A DNA stretch of 34,801 nucleotides, from NCBI GenBank assembly GCA_024280415.1, contig JAJRQE010000046.1:1-34801 (forward strand). The letters run 5' to 3'. The translations under genes were made by a program, and so were the position numbers. Source of the stretch: Spirochaetota bacterium. GTDB lineage: Bacteria > Spirochaetota > Spirochaetia > B11-G9. The notes beneath the pieces were generated by a model, which was not told the origin of the DNA, did no database searches, and saw only the letters and a program-made list of their open reading frames with translations. Positions 1-8,525 of this stretch are shown piece by piece. The first letter of the stretch is position 1; the number at the start of each line of letters is the position of its first letter.

Positions 1-848
1 ATGTTCTTATTCAGGGAGAGAGTGGAACAGGTAAAGAGCTCATAGCACGTACTATCCACTATATGAGTTCCAGAAGAGATAAGCCTCTGGCTGTTGTGGA
101 TTGTGCATCACTTCCGGATAATCTCCTGGAAAGTGAACTGTTTGGATATGAAAAAGGAGCCTTTACAGGTGCTGACAGTCGGAAAAAGGGGCGAATCGAG
201 CTTGCAAACGGAGGAACTCTTTTTCTTGATGAAATAGGAGAGATAAGTCTGACTCTTCAGTCGAAACTTCTTCGTGTTATTCAGGAGAGAGAATTTCACA
301 GGGTAGGAGGGCTTAGTCCTGTGGAGGTCAATTTCAGACTAATAGCTGCAACAAATAAAAATTTAAAAAAAGAGGTCGAACTGAAGAAATTCAGAAGTGA
401 TCTTTTCTACAGATTAAACGTTGTTACTCTTGAGGCTCCTCCTTTACGGAACCGAAAGGATGATATCCCTCTCCTTGTAGATCATTTTATAGAAAAGATA
501 TGCAAACGTGATGGAATAATGAGGAAAAAAGTAGCAGAAGAAGTTCTTTTGGAACTCATAACCTTTAACTGGCCGGGGAATGTCCGGGAACTTGAAAATT
601 GTGTGGAGCGAATGATTCTGTTTACTGAATCAAATATTATCCAAAGTTCTTTTATGGGAAACAGTGTTCCTGGAAGTAAAGGTAATACACCTCCTGATTC
701 CGATCTTGATCTGAACCTGATAGAGAAAGAAACTATACTAAAGGCACTGGAGCAGAGCAATTGGAATAAAGTTGAGGCTGCCAAACTTCTTAACATTGGA
801 AGAAAGTCGCTCTACAATAAAATAAATAAATTTAATATAGATTATTAA
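1..848 (+). CDS. Sigma-54-dependent transcriptional activator, 5'-truncated by window edge
   Basis: This is an AAA+ enhancer-binding protein that would remodel sigma-54 RNA polymerase. The reading frame is open from base 3, so an internal ATG at 63 is not the start and the N-terminal sensory domain lies outside the window. Visible in order are Walker A GESGTGKE (encoded about 18-41), the sigma-54 contact loop GAFTGA, Walker [12 protein letters not shown], the second-half motifs [11 protein letters not shown] and [10 protein letters not shown], and a C-terminal Fis-type helix-turn-helix ([21 protein letters not shown]). It ends 150 bp before tctC, whose upstream region carries a perfect -24/-12 promoter and paired dyads, so the natural inference is that it activates the tct operon. 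Whether it is a response regulator (NtrC type) or a ligand-sensing activator cannot be told from this fragment. The family call is very secure; the target is inferred. Confidence 0.95.
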   Translation, partial: VLIQGESGTGKELIARTIHYMSSRRDKPLAVVDCASLPDNLLESELFGYEKGAFTGADSRKKGRIELANGGTLFLDEIGEISLTLQSKLLRVIQEREFHRVGGLSPVEVNFRLIAATNKNLKKEVELKKFRSDLFYRLNVVTLEAPPLRNRKDDIPLLVDHFIEKICKRDGIMRKKVAEEVLLELITFNWPGNVRELENCVERMILFTESNIIQSSFMGNSVPGSKGNTPPDSDLDLNLIEKETILKALEQSNWNKVEAAKLLNIGRKSLYNKINKFNIDY

Positions 849-852
849 AAAA

Positions 853-870
853 CTGTGCTAAACAGCACAG
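853..870. promoter_or_regulatory. Perfect inverted repeat, possible activator site (or weak terminator)
   Basis: The sequence CTGTGCT-AAAC-AGCACAG has 7-bp perfect arms. It begins 5 bp after the activator stop codon and is about 105-125 bp upstream of the predicted tctC transcription start, a normal place for a sigma-54 enhancer site. A related dyad follows 30 bp further on. A T-rich stretch (tcttcttttg) lies 6 nt past the stem, so a weak terminator for the activator gene is the alternative. Confidence 0.5.
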
Positions 871-882
871 TCGGTCTTCTTT

Positions 883-900
883 TGTGTCCCGTTCGGCACA
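883..900. promoter_or_regulatory. Second TGTG-N-CACA dyad upstream of the sigma-54 promoter
   Basis: The imperfect dyad TGTGTC-CCGTTC-GGCACA shares the TGTGC/GCACA half-site theme with the repeat at 853-870. The two centres (861.5 and 891.5) are 30 bp apart, close to three helical turns, so a protein could bind both on one face. This fits a pair of upstream activator sites for the Fis-type regulator next door. It is an inference from spacing and sequence only. Confidence 0.4.
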
Positions 901-950
901 CCTTTTCTTTAAAAATGATACTGAGCACCTCTTAATTACCATTTAAAAAT

Positions 951-967
951 TGGCATGATAATTGCTT
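951..967 (+). promoter_or_regulatory. Sigma-54 (-24/-12) promoter of the tct operon
   Basis: TGGCATGATAATTGCTT matches the sigma-54 consensus TGGCAYRN4TTGCW at every fixed position. GG (952-953) and GC (964-965) are separated by exactly 10 bp, as the holoenzyme requires. Transcription would start near 976-978, about 22 nt before the tctC ATG, leaving room for the AGGAGG ribosome binding site at 990. The adjacent gene encodes a sigma-54 activator, which supports the call. Confidence 0.88.
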
Positions 968-998
968 GTAGTATGGCAACAACTAATTAGGAGGACGT

Positions 999-1967
999 AT
1001 GAAAAAATTACGTGTTTTAGCTTTTTTAATGGTATTAATACCAGTTTTGATGTTTGCAGCCGGACAGGATGAAAATCAGGCAGAGGATAACTATCCTTCA
1101 AAACCAATTACCCTTATTGTTCCCTCAAGTGCAGGAGGAGGAACAGATACTATGGCTCGTCTTTTTGCAGAAATTGCAAAAGACAAAATTGGACAGAATT
1201 TTGTAATAGTCAATAAGAGTGGTGCAGGTGGACAGATTGGTTTTGAAGCAATTGCAGGCTCTACTCCTGATGGATACACTATAGGAGCTGCTTTTACTCC
1301 CCATATTGGTGCGCACATGGCTGCGGGACGGGCAAAATATACTCTTGACAGTTTTCTTCCCCTTGCAAACTATGTAACAGATCCGGGAGTTCTTGTTGCA
1401 AATGTAAACAGCAGCTTTGAAACACTGGAAGATGTAATAATTGCTGAGAAATCTAATCCAGGATCCCTGACAGGGGCAACAACAGGTCCAGGAGGAGATG
1501 ATTCCTTTGCACTTGTTGGATTTAATAATGCTGCCGGTATTAAAATCAAGGAGGTTCCCTCAAAAGGATCTTCGGAAGAGAAAGTTAATATTCTAGGTGG
1601 TCACGTAGATCTTGCATTCATGAACTATTCACAGATCGAGGCTAACTATAAAGCAGGTGATGTTCGAATCCTTGCTGTAATGACTCCTGAGCGTCTCCCT
1701 TATGCACAGGAAATCCCAACATTTACCGAACTTGGATTCGATGTCTATTCCGATTCATCGAGAGGTTTTATTGCCCCTGCGGGAATTCCTGATGCAGCAT
1801 ATAAAAAGCTGGTACAGGTTTTTTCAGATGTAGTTGAAGATCCCAAGTTCCTGGAAGCAGCTAAAGGACAGCTTCTTTTAAACTACATGAATGCAGATGA
1901 TTACGGTAAGTATCTTGAACGTGTAAAAGATTCAACCAAATCTGTTTTTGCAAAAAACCCCTGGTAG
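999..1967 (+). CDS. tctC: Tripartite tricarboxylate transporter solute-binding protein (TctC/Bug family)
   Basis: Periplasmic substrate-binding subunit of a TTT-type carboxylate uptake system. The 322-residue product opens with a signal peptide (basic MKKLR, then a hydrophobic stretch ending near MFAAG), followed by the Bug-family opening YPSKPITLIVPSSAGGG, with GTDTMAR next. Length is typical of the family (about 300-330). A strong AGGAGG sits 5 nt before the ATG. It is the first gene of a tctC-tctB-tctA operon (gaps of 17 and 9 nt) read from the sigma-54 promoter at 951-967. Bug proteins bind diverse carboxylates (citrate, tartrate, aromatic acids), so the substrate cannot be assigned. Confidence 0.93.
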   Translation: MKKLRVLAFLMVLIPVLMFAAGQDENQAEDNYPSKPITLIVPSSAGGGTDTMARLFAEIAKDKIGQNFVIVNKSGAGGQIGFEAIAGSTPDGYTIGAAFTPHIGAHMAAGRAKYTLDSFLPLANYVTDPGVLVANVNSSFETLEDVIIAEKSNPGSLTGATTGPGGDDSFALVGFNNAAGIKIKEVPSKGSSEEKVNILGGHVDLAFMNYSQIEANYKAGDVRILAVMTPERLPYAQEIPTFTELGFDVYSDSSRGFIAPAGIPDAAYKKLVQVFSDVVEDPKFLEAAKGQLLLNYMNADDYGKYLERVKDSTKSVFAKNPW

Positions 1968-1984
1968 GTGAAAGGTAATAAACA

Positions 1985-2422
1985 ATGAAAGTTTCTTCGA
2001 CTAATATTCTCTCTGGAGTAGTTGGAATAGTCATAGCCCTGGGAATGTATTTGTATGCAGGAACCTTTCCTTCGAGAGCTGCATCTGCAGCTCTCTATAT
2101 CAGGTTTCTTGCTGTAGTACTGGGTTCCTTTTCAGTTATTCTTCTTGGAAAGTCTTTTTATTCAAAGAATTCAGATAAAATTGGCTGGATTGAAAGACCC
2201 CGTTTCTTCTTTGCAACTGCCGGTCTTCTAATAGTCTATATAATAATTATGAATGTAATAGGTTTTTTTCTTTCGAGTTTTCTTTTTATGTTCGGTCTGG
2301 CATGGATCCTTGGATATAGAAGATTAATTTCACTTTCCATAGGGAGTTTTTCACTTCTTGCACTTATCTATGTAGTTTTTGTGCACTTTCTGTCGGTGCC
2401 AGTTCCTACCGGTTTATTTTAA
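1985..2422 (+). CDS. tctB: TTT transporter small membrane subunit TctB
   Basis: Small integral-membrane subunit of the tripartite tricarboxylate transporter. The 145 residues contain four predicted membrane segments: near residues 8-25, 37-55, 73-92 and 95-135 (the last two regions rich in F, L, I and V). This matches the known four-helix TctB layout and length. It sits between the binding protein and the large permease, as usual for this operon. TctB sequences diverge strongly, so the call rests mainly on topology, size and position. Confidence 0.85.
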   Translation: MKVSSTNILSGVVGIVIALGMYLYAGTFPSRAASAALYIRFLAVVLGSFSVILLGKSFYSKNSDKIGWIERPRFFFATAGLLIVYIIIMNVIGFFLSSFLFMFGLAWILGYRRLISLSIGSFSLLALIYVVFVHFLSVPVPTGLF

Positions 2423-2431
2423 AGGAGATTT

Positions 2432-3949
2432 ATGATGTTTGATTTATTAGTAGCCGGAATGGGAAGATTGGCAGATCCTTTTGTCCTGTTTTCGATATTT
2501 TCCGGCACTGTGGGCGGAATTATCATTGGTGCTATTCCCGGTTTAACAGCAACAATGGCAGTTGCACTTCTTATTCCTGTAACATTTGCCATGGATCCTG
2601 TAGCGGGACTCGCTTTAATGGGTGGGGTTTATTCCGGAGGAATGTACGGAGGAGCAATATCCTCTATTCTTTTAAAGACTCCAGGTACTCCCGCAGCAGC
2701 AGCAACTGCATTTGACGGATATCCTCTTACCAGGCAGGGTAAAGGAGGTGTTGCTATAACAGTAGCAACTGTTGCAAGTTTTACAGGAGGCATAGTTTCC
2801 ACAATTTTTCTGATTACTCTGGCCCCCCTTCTTGCAAGAATGGCGTTAAAATTCGGGCCACCTGAATATTTTCTTCTTGCTATTATGGGTCTTGCAAGTA
2901 TTGTAACCCTGACTTCCGGTAATCTTATAAAAGGCTTACTTTCAGGATTACTGGGGCTTATAATTGCCACAGTAGGAATGGATCCCATTGCAGGGTATAT
3001 CAGGTTTTCTGCAGGTATACCACATCTCTACGAAGGTGTTTCATTTATGCCTGCTCTGATTGGTTTATTTTCTGTCAGTCAGATACTGGAATTAACAGCA
3101 GAAAGTAATATTGTTCAGGAACTCAGTATAGATATAAAAACCTTAAAAAGGGAAAAACTTCCCAAAGGTCTGGGGCCAACTATTGCCAGGGGTTCTCTTA
3201 TTGGGAGCTTTGTGGGTATGCTCCCCGGAGCAGGTGCAACAATAGCTGCATTTATTTCCTATAATTTTACCAAGCAGTTTTCCAGGGATAAAGATTCTTT
3301 CGGGAAAGGTAATCCTAAAGGAGTTGCGGCTGCCGAAAGTGCGAATAATGGTGTTGTTGGAGGTTCTCTTATACCGTTATTAACTCTTGGTATTCCAGGA
3401 AATTCAGTAGCCGCTGCTTTAATGGGCGGACTGATGATTAAAGGGCTAATTCCGGGCCCCGAACTGTTTACAAAATATGGAGAAATAACATATGCATTTA
3501 TACTCTCACTTCTTGTTGCAAATGTTATTTTTCTTATTCTTGGTTTATATCTCGCCCCTCTTTTTGCAAAGGTTGCAACAGTTTCCAATGCTATCCTTAT
3601 CCCTTCAATTGCAATTCTTTCTGTAATTGGGAGTTATGCCATGAACAACAGTATGTTTGATGTTTATCTTATGCTGTTTTTCGGAATCAGCGGCTACTTT
3701 CTTCATCGGGCAGGATTTTCCCTGGGTGCTATTGTTTTGGGGTTAATTCTCGGACCTATTGCTGAGCAGGGTTTTGGTCAGTCATTGATTATATCCGGTG
3801 GATCACCGGTTATATTCGTATCCAGTCCTATCAGTATAGCACTTATTATAATAACACTTGTCCTCCTTCTTCCTGGAATAATTAAAAAAAAGAAAGTAGA
3901 TTCGCCTGCTTTGGGAATTGAACGGGAAGTATCTATCGAAGAAGATTAA
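2432..3949 (+). CDS. tctA: TTT transporter large permease subunit TctA
   Basis: Large membrane subunit (505 residues, about 12 hydrophobic segments) that carries the substrate across the inner membrane. Family hallmarks visible are GTVGGIIIGAIPGLTATM near the N-terminus, GGVYSGGMYGGAISSILL with the following TPGTPAAAATAFDGYPL, and in the second half GMLPGAGATIAAFISY and LTLGIPGNSVAA. The two glycine/proline-rich loops form an internal duplication typical of TctA. An AAAGGAG motif precedes the ATG, and a second ATG follows immediately in frame, leaving the exact start uncertain by one codon. Last gene of the operon; a strong terminator follows. Confidence 0.95.
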   Translation: MMFDLLVAGMGRLADPFVLFSIFSGTVGGIIIGAIPGLTATMAVALLIPVTFAMDPVAGLALMGGVYSGGMYGGAISSILLKTPGTPAAAATAFDGYPLTRQGKGGVAITVATVASFTGGIVSTIFLITLAPLLARMALKFGPPEYFLLAIMGLASIVTLTSGNLIKGLLSGLLGLIIATVGMDPIAGYIRFSAGIPHLYEGVSFMPALIGLFSVSQILELTAESNIVQELSIDIKTLKREKLPKGLGPTIARGSLIGSFVGMLPGAGATIAAFISYNFTKQFSRDKDSFGKGNPKGVAAAESANNGVVGGSLIPLLTLGIPGNSVAAALMGGLMIKGLIPGPELFTKYGEITYAFILSLLVANVIFLILGLYLAPLFAKVATVSNAILIPSIAILSVIGSYAMNNSMFDVYLMLFFGISGYFLHRAGFSLGAIVLGLILGPIAEQGFGQSLIISGGSPVIFVSSPISIALIIITLVLLLPGIIKKKKVDSPALGIEREVSIEED

Positions 3950-3970
3950 TAAAATAATACGAAGAAAATC

Positions 3971-4008
3971 AAAAGAGGCTGTCCGGTTACCGGACAGCCT
4001 CTTTTTTT
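3971..4008. terminator. Strong, bidirectional Rho-independent terminator
   Basis: AAAAGAGGCTGTCCGGT pairs perfectly with ACCGGACAGCCTCTTTT across one central base (in practice a 3-5 nt loop), followed by a run of T. It lies between the convergent tctA and permease genes. Because the stem is flanked by A-run and T-run on either side, it can stop transcription from both directions. Confidence 0.92.
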
Positions 4009-4014
4009 AGGTGT

Positions 4015-5298
4015 TTAAAGTACGTATTTAAGAATAAACAGTATTCCAACAATGTATGTAACAGGATGCACCTCTTTTGCTTTTCCTGTAAAGGCTTTAA
4101 GAATTACATAGGATAGCATTCCAAACATAATACCTTCTGCAATAGAGTAGGTAAGAGGCATCATTATAATTGTTAAAAATGCAGGAATTGCTTCTGTATA
4201 ATCTTCCAGATCAATTTCTTTTATTGGAGACATCATAAACAACCCAACTACAACGAGTACAGGTGCTGTTGCTGCTCCGGGAATCATTAGGAACAGGGGT
4301 GAGAGAAAAAGGGCAACAAGAAACAGAATTGCTGCTGTAAAAGCTGTAAGTCCTGTTTTTCCTCCTTCTGCAACACCAGCAGCACTTTCAACATAGGTTG
4401 TTACAGTACTTGTTCCAAGCATAGCTCCTATTGTTGTACCAACTGCATCTGCGAAAAGAGCAGCCTTTACCTTCGGAATATTTCCATCTTTGTCTATGAG
4501 ACCGGCTTTTGTAGATACACCGATAAGTGTTCCAACTGTATCAAACATATCAACAAATAGGAAAGTAAAAAGAACTATAAGCATATCCATGGAGAAAATA
4601 TTGGAAAAATCAAATTTGAATAAAATAGGAGCCAAAGATGGGGGAGCCCAGCTTCCTGAAGGGGCATGAGTAATTCCCATGGGAAATCCTATGAGGGTGG
4701 TTGCAACTATACCAATAAGCAGTGCACCTCGTACCTTAAAAACAAGGAGTATACCTGTAATTAAGATACCTATAATAGCCAACAGACCTGTTCCGCTTGT
4801 AACTTCTCCGAGGGAAACTACCGTTCCGCCGCCGCCGACAATAATATCGGCATTTACAAGGCCGATAAAAGCAATGAAAAGTCCAATACCCACAGAGATA
4901 GCTTTTTTGATATTCTGAGGAATTGAATTTACAATTGCTTCGCGCACATTAAAGGCTGTAAGGATCAGGAAGATAATACCTTCGAGAAAAACTGCTGTTA
5001 AAGCAAATTCCCAGGAATAACCCATACCAAGTACAACTGCATATGCAAAAAAAGCATTGAGACCCATTCCAGGAGCAAGAGCAAATGGAAGATTGGCAAG
5101 GAAGGCCATTACCATCGTTGCTATTGCCGCAGAGAGAGCTGTTGCTGTAAAGACAGCTCCAAAATCCATTCCTGCATCAGCAAGAATCAGCGGGTTGACA
5201 ATCAGTATGTATGCCATTGTCATGAATGTGGTCAGTCCTGCTAGTACTTCGACTTTTACTGAAGTTCCATGTTCCTTCAGTTTGAAAAGTTTTTCCAT
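4015..5298 (-). CDS. NCS2-family purine permease (AzgA/PbuG-like)
   Basis: Inner-membrane purine uptake carrier of 427 residues, about 12-14 hydrophobic segments. The N-terminal block (LKEHGTSVKVEVLAGLTTF, MAYILIVNPLIL), the APGMGLNAFFAY loop and the FLFVDMFDTVGTLIGVSTKAG motif identify the AzgA branch (adenine/guanine/hypoxanthine) of the NCS2 superfamily rather than the xanthine/urate or uracil branches. AAGGAG lies 9 nt before the start. It is divergent from adenine deaminase across a 427-bp repeat-bearing gap, and lies in a selenium/molybdenum maturation block, consistent with feeding purines into deamination and hydroxylation. Exact substrate within the purines is inferred. Confidence 0.9.
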   Translation of the reverse strand: MEKLFKLKEHGTSVKVEVLAGLTTFMTMAYILIVNPLILADAGMDFGAVFTATALSAAIATMVMAFLANLPFALAPGMGLNAFFAYAVVLGMGYSWEFALTAVFLEGIIFLILTAFNVREAIVNSIPQNIKKAISVGIGLFIAFIGLVNADIIVGGGGTVVSLGEVTSGTGLLAIIGILITGILLVFKVRGALLIGIVATTLIGFPMGITHAPSGSWAPPSLAPILFKFDFSNIFSMDMLIVLFTFLFVDMFDTVGTLIGVSTKAGLIDKDGNIPKVKAALFADAVGTTIGAMLGTSTVTTYVESAAGVAEGGKTGLTAFTAAILFLVALFLSPLFLMIPGAATAPVLVVVGLFMMSPIKEIDLEDYTEAIPAFLTIIMMPLTYSIAEGIMFGMLSYVILKAFTGKAKEVHPVTYIVGILFILKYVL

Positions 5299-5317
5299 TT
5301 ATAAACTCCTTTTGGTT

Positions 5318-5361
5318 GCTGAGATCGTTCCTCGGCACTTCGTGCCTGCGGTCCGACTCAT
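5318..5361. repeat. Dispersed repeat family A, copy 1 (CACTTCGTG hairpin)
   Basis: A 44-bp sequence beginning GCTGAGATCGTTCCTCGGCA, with an internal GGCAC-TTC-GTGCC hairpin. It matches a second copy at 10429-10472 at 40 of 44 positions in the same orientation. This copy sits directly upstream of the permease ribosome binding site, so it would be transcribed as part of that leader. A looser relative with the same GACAC-TTT-GTGTC hairpin lies near 8621-8650. Confidence 0.85.
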
Positions 5362-5650
5362 CCCCGGGCAGCAAACTTGTTTGCGACCAGGGATCTAAGA
5401 TTTTTTATAAGACTCATAATCTTATCCTGTATTTTTTCTAATAGCAAGGAAAATATGTAATAAATAATTTGAATTTATGTTTATAGCAAATGTTGTATAT
5501 AATAATGATAATAAATCAAATAAATGGTAGTAAATCTTCGTAGAGACGCAAAATCATATAATATTATTGGTAATATAATTTTATGTATAGATAACATTCA
5601 GAATGCAACACCCAGAGAAATAGGAAAAATAAAGAGAATGTTTTGATCCA

Positions 5651-5678
5651 GTAGAGACGTAGCATGCTACGTCTGTAC
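5651..5678. repeat. 20-bp perfect palindrome in the ade leader
   Basis: AGACGTAGCATGCTACGTCT (5655-5674) is a perfect palindrome. After one G-G mismatch the flanks GTA/TAC pair too. A partial relative starting GTAGAGACGC lies at 5540. It is 50 bp upstream of the ade start. It could be an operator, or a copy of the GTAGAGACG-type interspersed palindromes found in other bacteria. Confidence 0.7.
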
Positions 5679-5725
5679 CCAGCAAATTAAAATGTGATAG
5701 AGTAACCCTGTAGCAGGAGATATTT

Positions 5726-7462
5726 ATGGATAGTGGTAAAGATATATTAAAGAGAAAGATTTTGGTTGCTGCAGGTAAAAAGAAATGTGAGAGAGTTTTT
5801 CGAAATGCAAAAATTGTAGATGTTTTTTCCCATGAGATAGTAGAGGGATCTATTGGTGTTGATAATGGAAAAGTTGTAGGTATCGGCCCCTATGAGGGAG
5901 AAGTTGAGATTGATGTTAAGGGAAGGTTTCTTATGCCTGGCCTTGTTGACAGCCATGTTCATATTGAATCTTCTCTGGCTCCACCGGAAGGTTTTGCAAG
6001 AGCAGTCATTCCCCATGGGACTACAACAGTCATTGCCGATCCACATGAAATTGCAAATGTTAAAGGGGCTGAGGGGATCAGATTTATGACCAGAGCGGCT
6101 AAAAAGGTTCCTATGAATTTCTTTTTTATGATACCTTCCTGTGTTCCGGCAACTTCTTTTGAACATTCAGGAGCTGTTCTGGATGCCGGGGAAATAGATT
6201 CCCTTATGGATGATGAGAATGTTCTGGGGCTCGGAGAGCTGATGGATTATCCCTCGGTAATTACTGCAGATGAAAATATGCTGGATAAAATACTCACAGC
6301 AAGCAGCCGGGGCAAACTTATTGACGGTCATGGTCCCATGATAGAGGGGAAGGCTCTGAATGCATATGCTGCTGCAGGAGTACGTACTGATCATGAAAGT
6401 TCTACTGTGGACGAGATGCGAGAACGTCTCAGAGCTGGTATGTATATTCTCATGAGGGAGGGGAGTGCTGCACACGATCTTAAGGCTCTTTTAAAAGGTG
6501 TTACTGCTGGTAATTCCAGGCGATGTATGTTTTGCACAGATGACAGGCAGCCCGAGGATATTATTAAAAGCGGACATATTGATAATCATCTTCGAATCTC
6601 TGTAAAAAGGGGGATCGACCCTATAACTGCTGTCCAGATGGCAACAATTAATTCTGCAGAGTGCTACGGACTTGGTAATATCGGTGCAGTTGCGACTGGG
6701 TATGATGCTGATTTTGTCGTTGTTGATGACCTGAAAGATTTCAAAGTTCGGGAGGTCTACTTTAGGGGGAATCTTGTTGCAGAGGAAGGAGAAGCTGTCT
6801 TTAATGCTTCTAGAGAGGATATAACCTGTGTTTCCGGAAAATTAAATGTAAAACCTTTCGGAATTGAAAAGTTTACTCTTAAACTTAAGAGTGATATTGC
6901 AAGGGTTATGCGTCTAAAGGCACATTCACTTTTTACAGAGATGGTTCAGAGGAAAATATTCAGAGACGAAAATGGATACTATACCCAGCATTCAGAGCTG
7001 GATATTTTAAAACTTGCGGTTCTGGAACGTCATAACTCTACTGGTAATATTGGACTTGGTCTTGTCGAAAACTTTAAGCTTAAAAATGGAGCCATAGCCA
7101 CAACTATTGCACACGATTCCCATAATATAATTGTAATTGGCGATAATGATGAGGATATGTATAGTTCTGTAAATGAGCTGGTAAAAACAGGCGGGGGTAT
7201 TACTATGTGCAGCAAAGGTAAAATTCTTGGAACCCTTCCCCTCCCCATAGCTGGACTGATGTCGGATCAGCCTCTTCCGGAGATAAACAAAAAGCTTAAA
7301 GAGATGAATAAAACTGCCTATAAGGTGCTTGGAGTCAACAAAAATCTTGATCCTTTCATGACTCTTGCCTTTTTAGCGCTTCCGGTAATCCCGGAGCTGA
7401 AACTTACCGATGCAGGTTTGTTTGATGTAACAGAGTTTCGTTTTACGGATATATCTGTTTAA
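5726..7462 (+). CDS. ade: Adenine deaminase
   Basis: Hydrolyses adenine to hypoxanthine and ammonia. The 578-residue length and motifs fit the Ade amidohydrolase family: metal-binding GLVDSHVHIESS, the HGTTTVIADPHEIANVKG block, GHGPMIEGKALNAY, TDHESS, and CTDDRQPEDI before the C-terminal domain. CAGGAG is placed 8 nt before the ATG. It overlaps the convergent selD gene by 4 bp (shared TTAA). With the divergent purine permease and the selenium-hydroxylase maturation genes it suggests an adenine to hypoxanthine to xanthine route. It encodes a standard full-length enzyme with no visible defects. Confidence 0.95.
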   Translation: MDSGKDILKRKILVAAGKKKCERVFRNAKIVDVFSHEIVEGSIGVDNGKVVGIGPYEGEVEIDVKGRFLMPGLVDSHVHIESSLAPPEGFARAVIPHGTTTVIADPHEIANVKGAEGIRFMTRAAKKVPMNFFFMIPSCVPATSFEHSGAVLDAGEIDSLMDDENVLGLGELMDYPSVITADENMLDKILTASSRGKLIDGHGPMIEGKALNAYAAAGVRTDHESSTVDEMRERLRAGMYILMREGSAAHDLKALLKGVTAGNSRRCMFCTDDRQPEDIIKSGHIDNHLRISVKRGIDPITAVQMATINSAECYGLGNIGAVATGYDADFVVVDDLKDFKVREVYFRGNLVAEEGEAVFNASREDITCVSGKLNVKPFGIEKFTLKLKSDIARVMRLKAHSLFTEMVQRKIFRDENGYYTQHSELDILKLAVLERHNSTGNIGLGLVENFKLKNGAIATTIAHDSHNIIVIGDNDEDMYSSVNELVKTGGGITMCSKGKILGTLPLPIAGLMSDQPLPEINKKLKEMNKTAYKVLGVNKNLDPFMTLAFLALPVIPELKLTDAGLFDVTEFRFTDISV

Positions 7463-8505
7463 GTAACAATCTCTATCCTCTCTGCTCTGTCTGTTGTATT
7501 TCCAACAATGGACGGAGTATGTCCGGTTTTTTCCAGTTTTTTAAGTATTTCATTTACAAATTCGTTCGGGACTGCTACCAGCAGTCCTCCTGATGTCTGC
7601 GGATCAAAGAGGGTATATAGAATATCCTTCTTTATTTCATCAGCTTTATCTATAAAACTCATCCGGTATCGCTTGTTTCTTCCGGTTCCTCCTGGAATAT
7701 GCTTTTCTGCTATATACTTCATAGTATCAGGAAAGAGATTGATTGACTTAAAGTTTATTTTAATCCCTGCATCGGTTCCTGACATCATTTCACAGGCATG
7801 TCCGAGGAGACCGAATCCGGTAACATCCGTACATGCGGAAACCGGATAGTTCTGTATAATTTCCGATGCAGTTTTATTAAGGGTTGTCATTGATGCAGCA
7901 GCAGCAGTAATTGAGGTTTCCGAGGCCTTGCCGGCTCTCATTGCTGTATTTATTGTACCGGTTCCAAGAGGTTTTGTTGAAATAAGTGTTTCTCCCGGTT
8001 TTAGTGTATTGTTCCGGAGAACTTTATCCGGGTGAATAACCCCTGTTACTGCATAGCCGAATTTCAACTCAGGATCATCCAGACTGTGTCCCCCTACCAG
8101 TGCAGCTCCTGCTTCTATTAGTTTATCAAGACCTCCATCCATTATTTTTCTCAGATGCTCCATCGCCAGGGTATCTTTGGGATAACCAACTACACTCAGT
8201 GCAGTTATAGGTCTTCCTCCCATTGCATATACATCGGAGAGTGCATTGGCTGCGGCTATCTGTCCGAATGTAAATGGATCATTAACAATAGGCGGAAAAA
8301 AATCGATGGTCTGTATAAGGGCAATATCTTCCGATACTTTATATATTCCCGCATCCTCACTTGTTTTAAAATCTGCAATTAGATTTTCATATTCCGGCTG
8401 TTTCAGCCCGCAGAGAGCCTTGTCCAGGGTTCCTGGACCCAGTTTGGCTCCGCATCCTGCAAATTTAGTATATTTGGTAAGTTCAATCTGTTTAATTGTG
8501 TCCAT
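7459..8505 (-). CDS. selD: Selenide, water dikinase (selenophosphate synthetase)
   Basis: Makes selenophosphate from selenide and ATP, the selenium donor for selenocysteine and for selenium-containing molybdenum hydroxylases. I place the start at 8505 (MDTIKQIELTKYTKF), where GAGGAG lies 7 nt upstream, giving 348 residues; an upstream in-frame start at 8565 would run through a hairpin repeat and add 20 residues unlike the family. The active-site segment reads FAGCGAKLGPG: the catalytic Cys (18, equivalent to E. coli Cys17) and Lys21 are present, while the second Cys of E. coli (Cys19) is Ala. The catalytic residue is encoded as TGC, not TGA. Other signatures are GGHSLDDPELKFGYAVTG and ACTDVTGFGLLGHACEM. 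Confidence 0.95.
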   Translation of the reverse strand: MDTIKQIELTKYTKFAGCGAKLGPGTLDKALCGLKQPEYENLIADFKTSEDAGIYKVSEDIALIQTIDFFPPIVNDPFTFGQIAAANALSDVYAMGGRPITALSVVGYPKDTLAMEHLRKIMDGGLDKLIEAGAALVGGHSLDDPELKFGYAVTGVIHPDKVLRNNTLKPGETLISTKPLGTGTINTAMRAGKASETSITAAAASMTTLNKTASEIIQNYPVSACTDVTGFGLLGHACEMMSGTDAGIKINFKSINLFPDTMKYIAEKHIPGGTGRNKRYRMSFIDKADEIKKDILYTLFDPQTSGGLLVAVPNEFVNEILKKLEKTGHTPSIVGNTTDRAERIEIVT

Positions 8506-8525
8506 ATTAGCTCCTCTATGTTTTA

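Larger units (their letters stand above)
5299..5725. other. Intergenic region between purine permease and ade; repeats, no gene seen
   Basis: This 427-bp AT-rich gap separates two divergent genes and should contain both promoters, but no convincing -35/-10 pair stands out. It holds the repeat at 5318-5361, a small GCAAAC-TT-GTTTGC hairpin just after it (5371-5384), a GTAGAGACGC half-element at 5540, and the palindrome at 5651-5678. I looked for purine riboswitch conserved loops on the permease side and did not find them. Confidence 0.6.

Noticed and set aside
1091-1318. Antisense open frames within tctC and other large genes
   Set aside because: They are shadows of AT-balanced coding sequence on the other strand, with no ribosome binding sites or domains.
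5299-5460. Possible purine riboswitch in the permease leader
   Set aside because: The conserved loop sequences and the paired stems of the guanine/adenine aptamer were not found on the minus strand.
8459-8475. Selenocysteine at the SelD active site
   Set aside because: The residue is encoded by TGC, and no in-frame TGA occurs.
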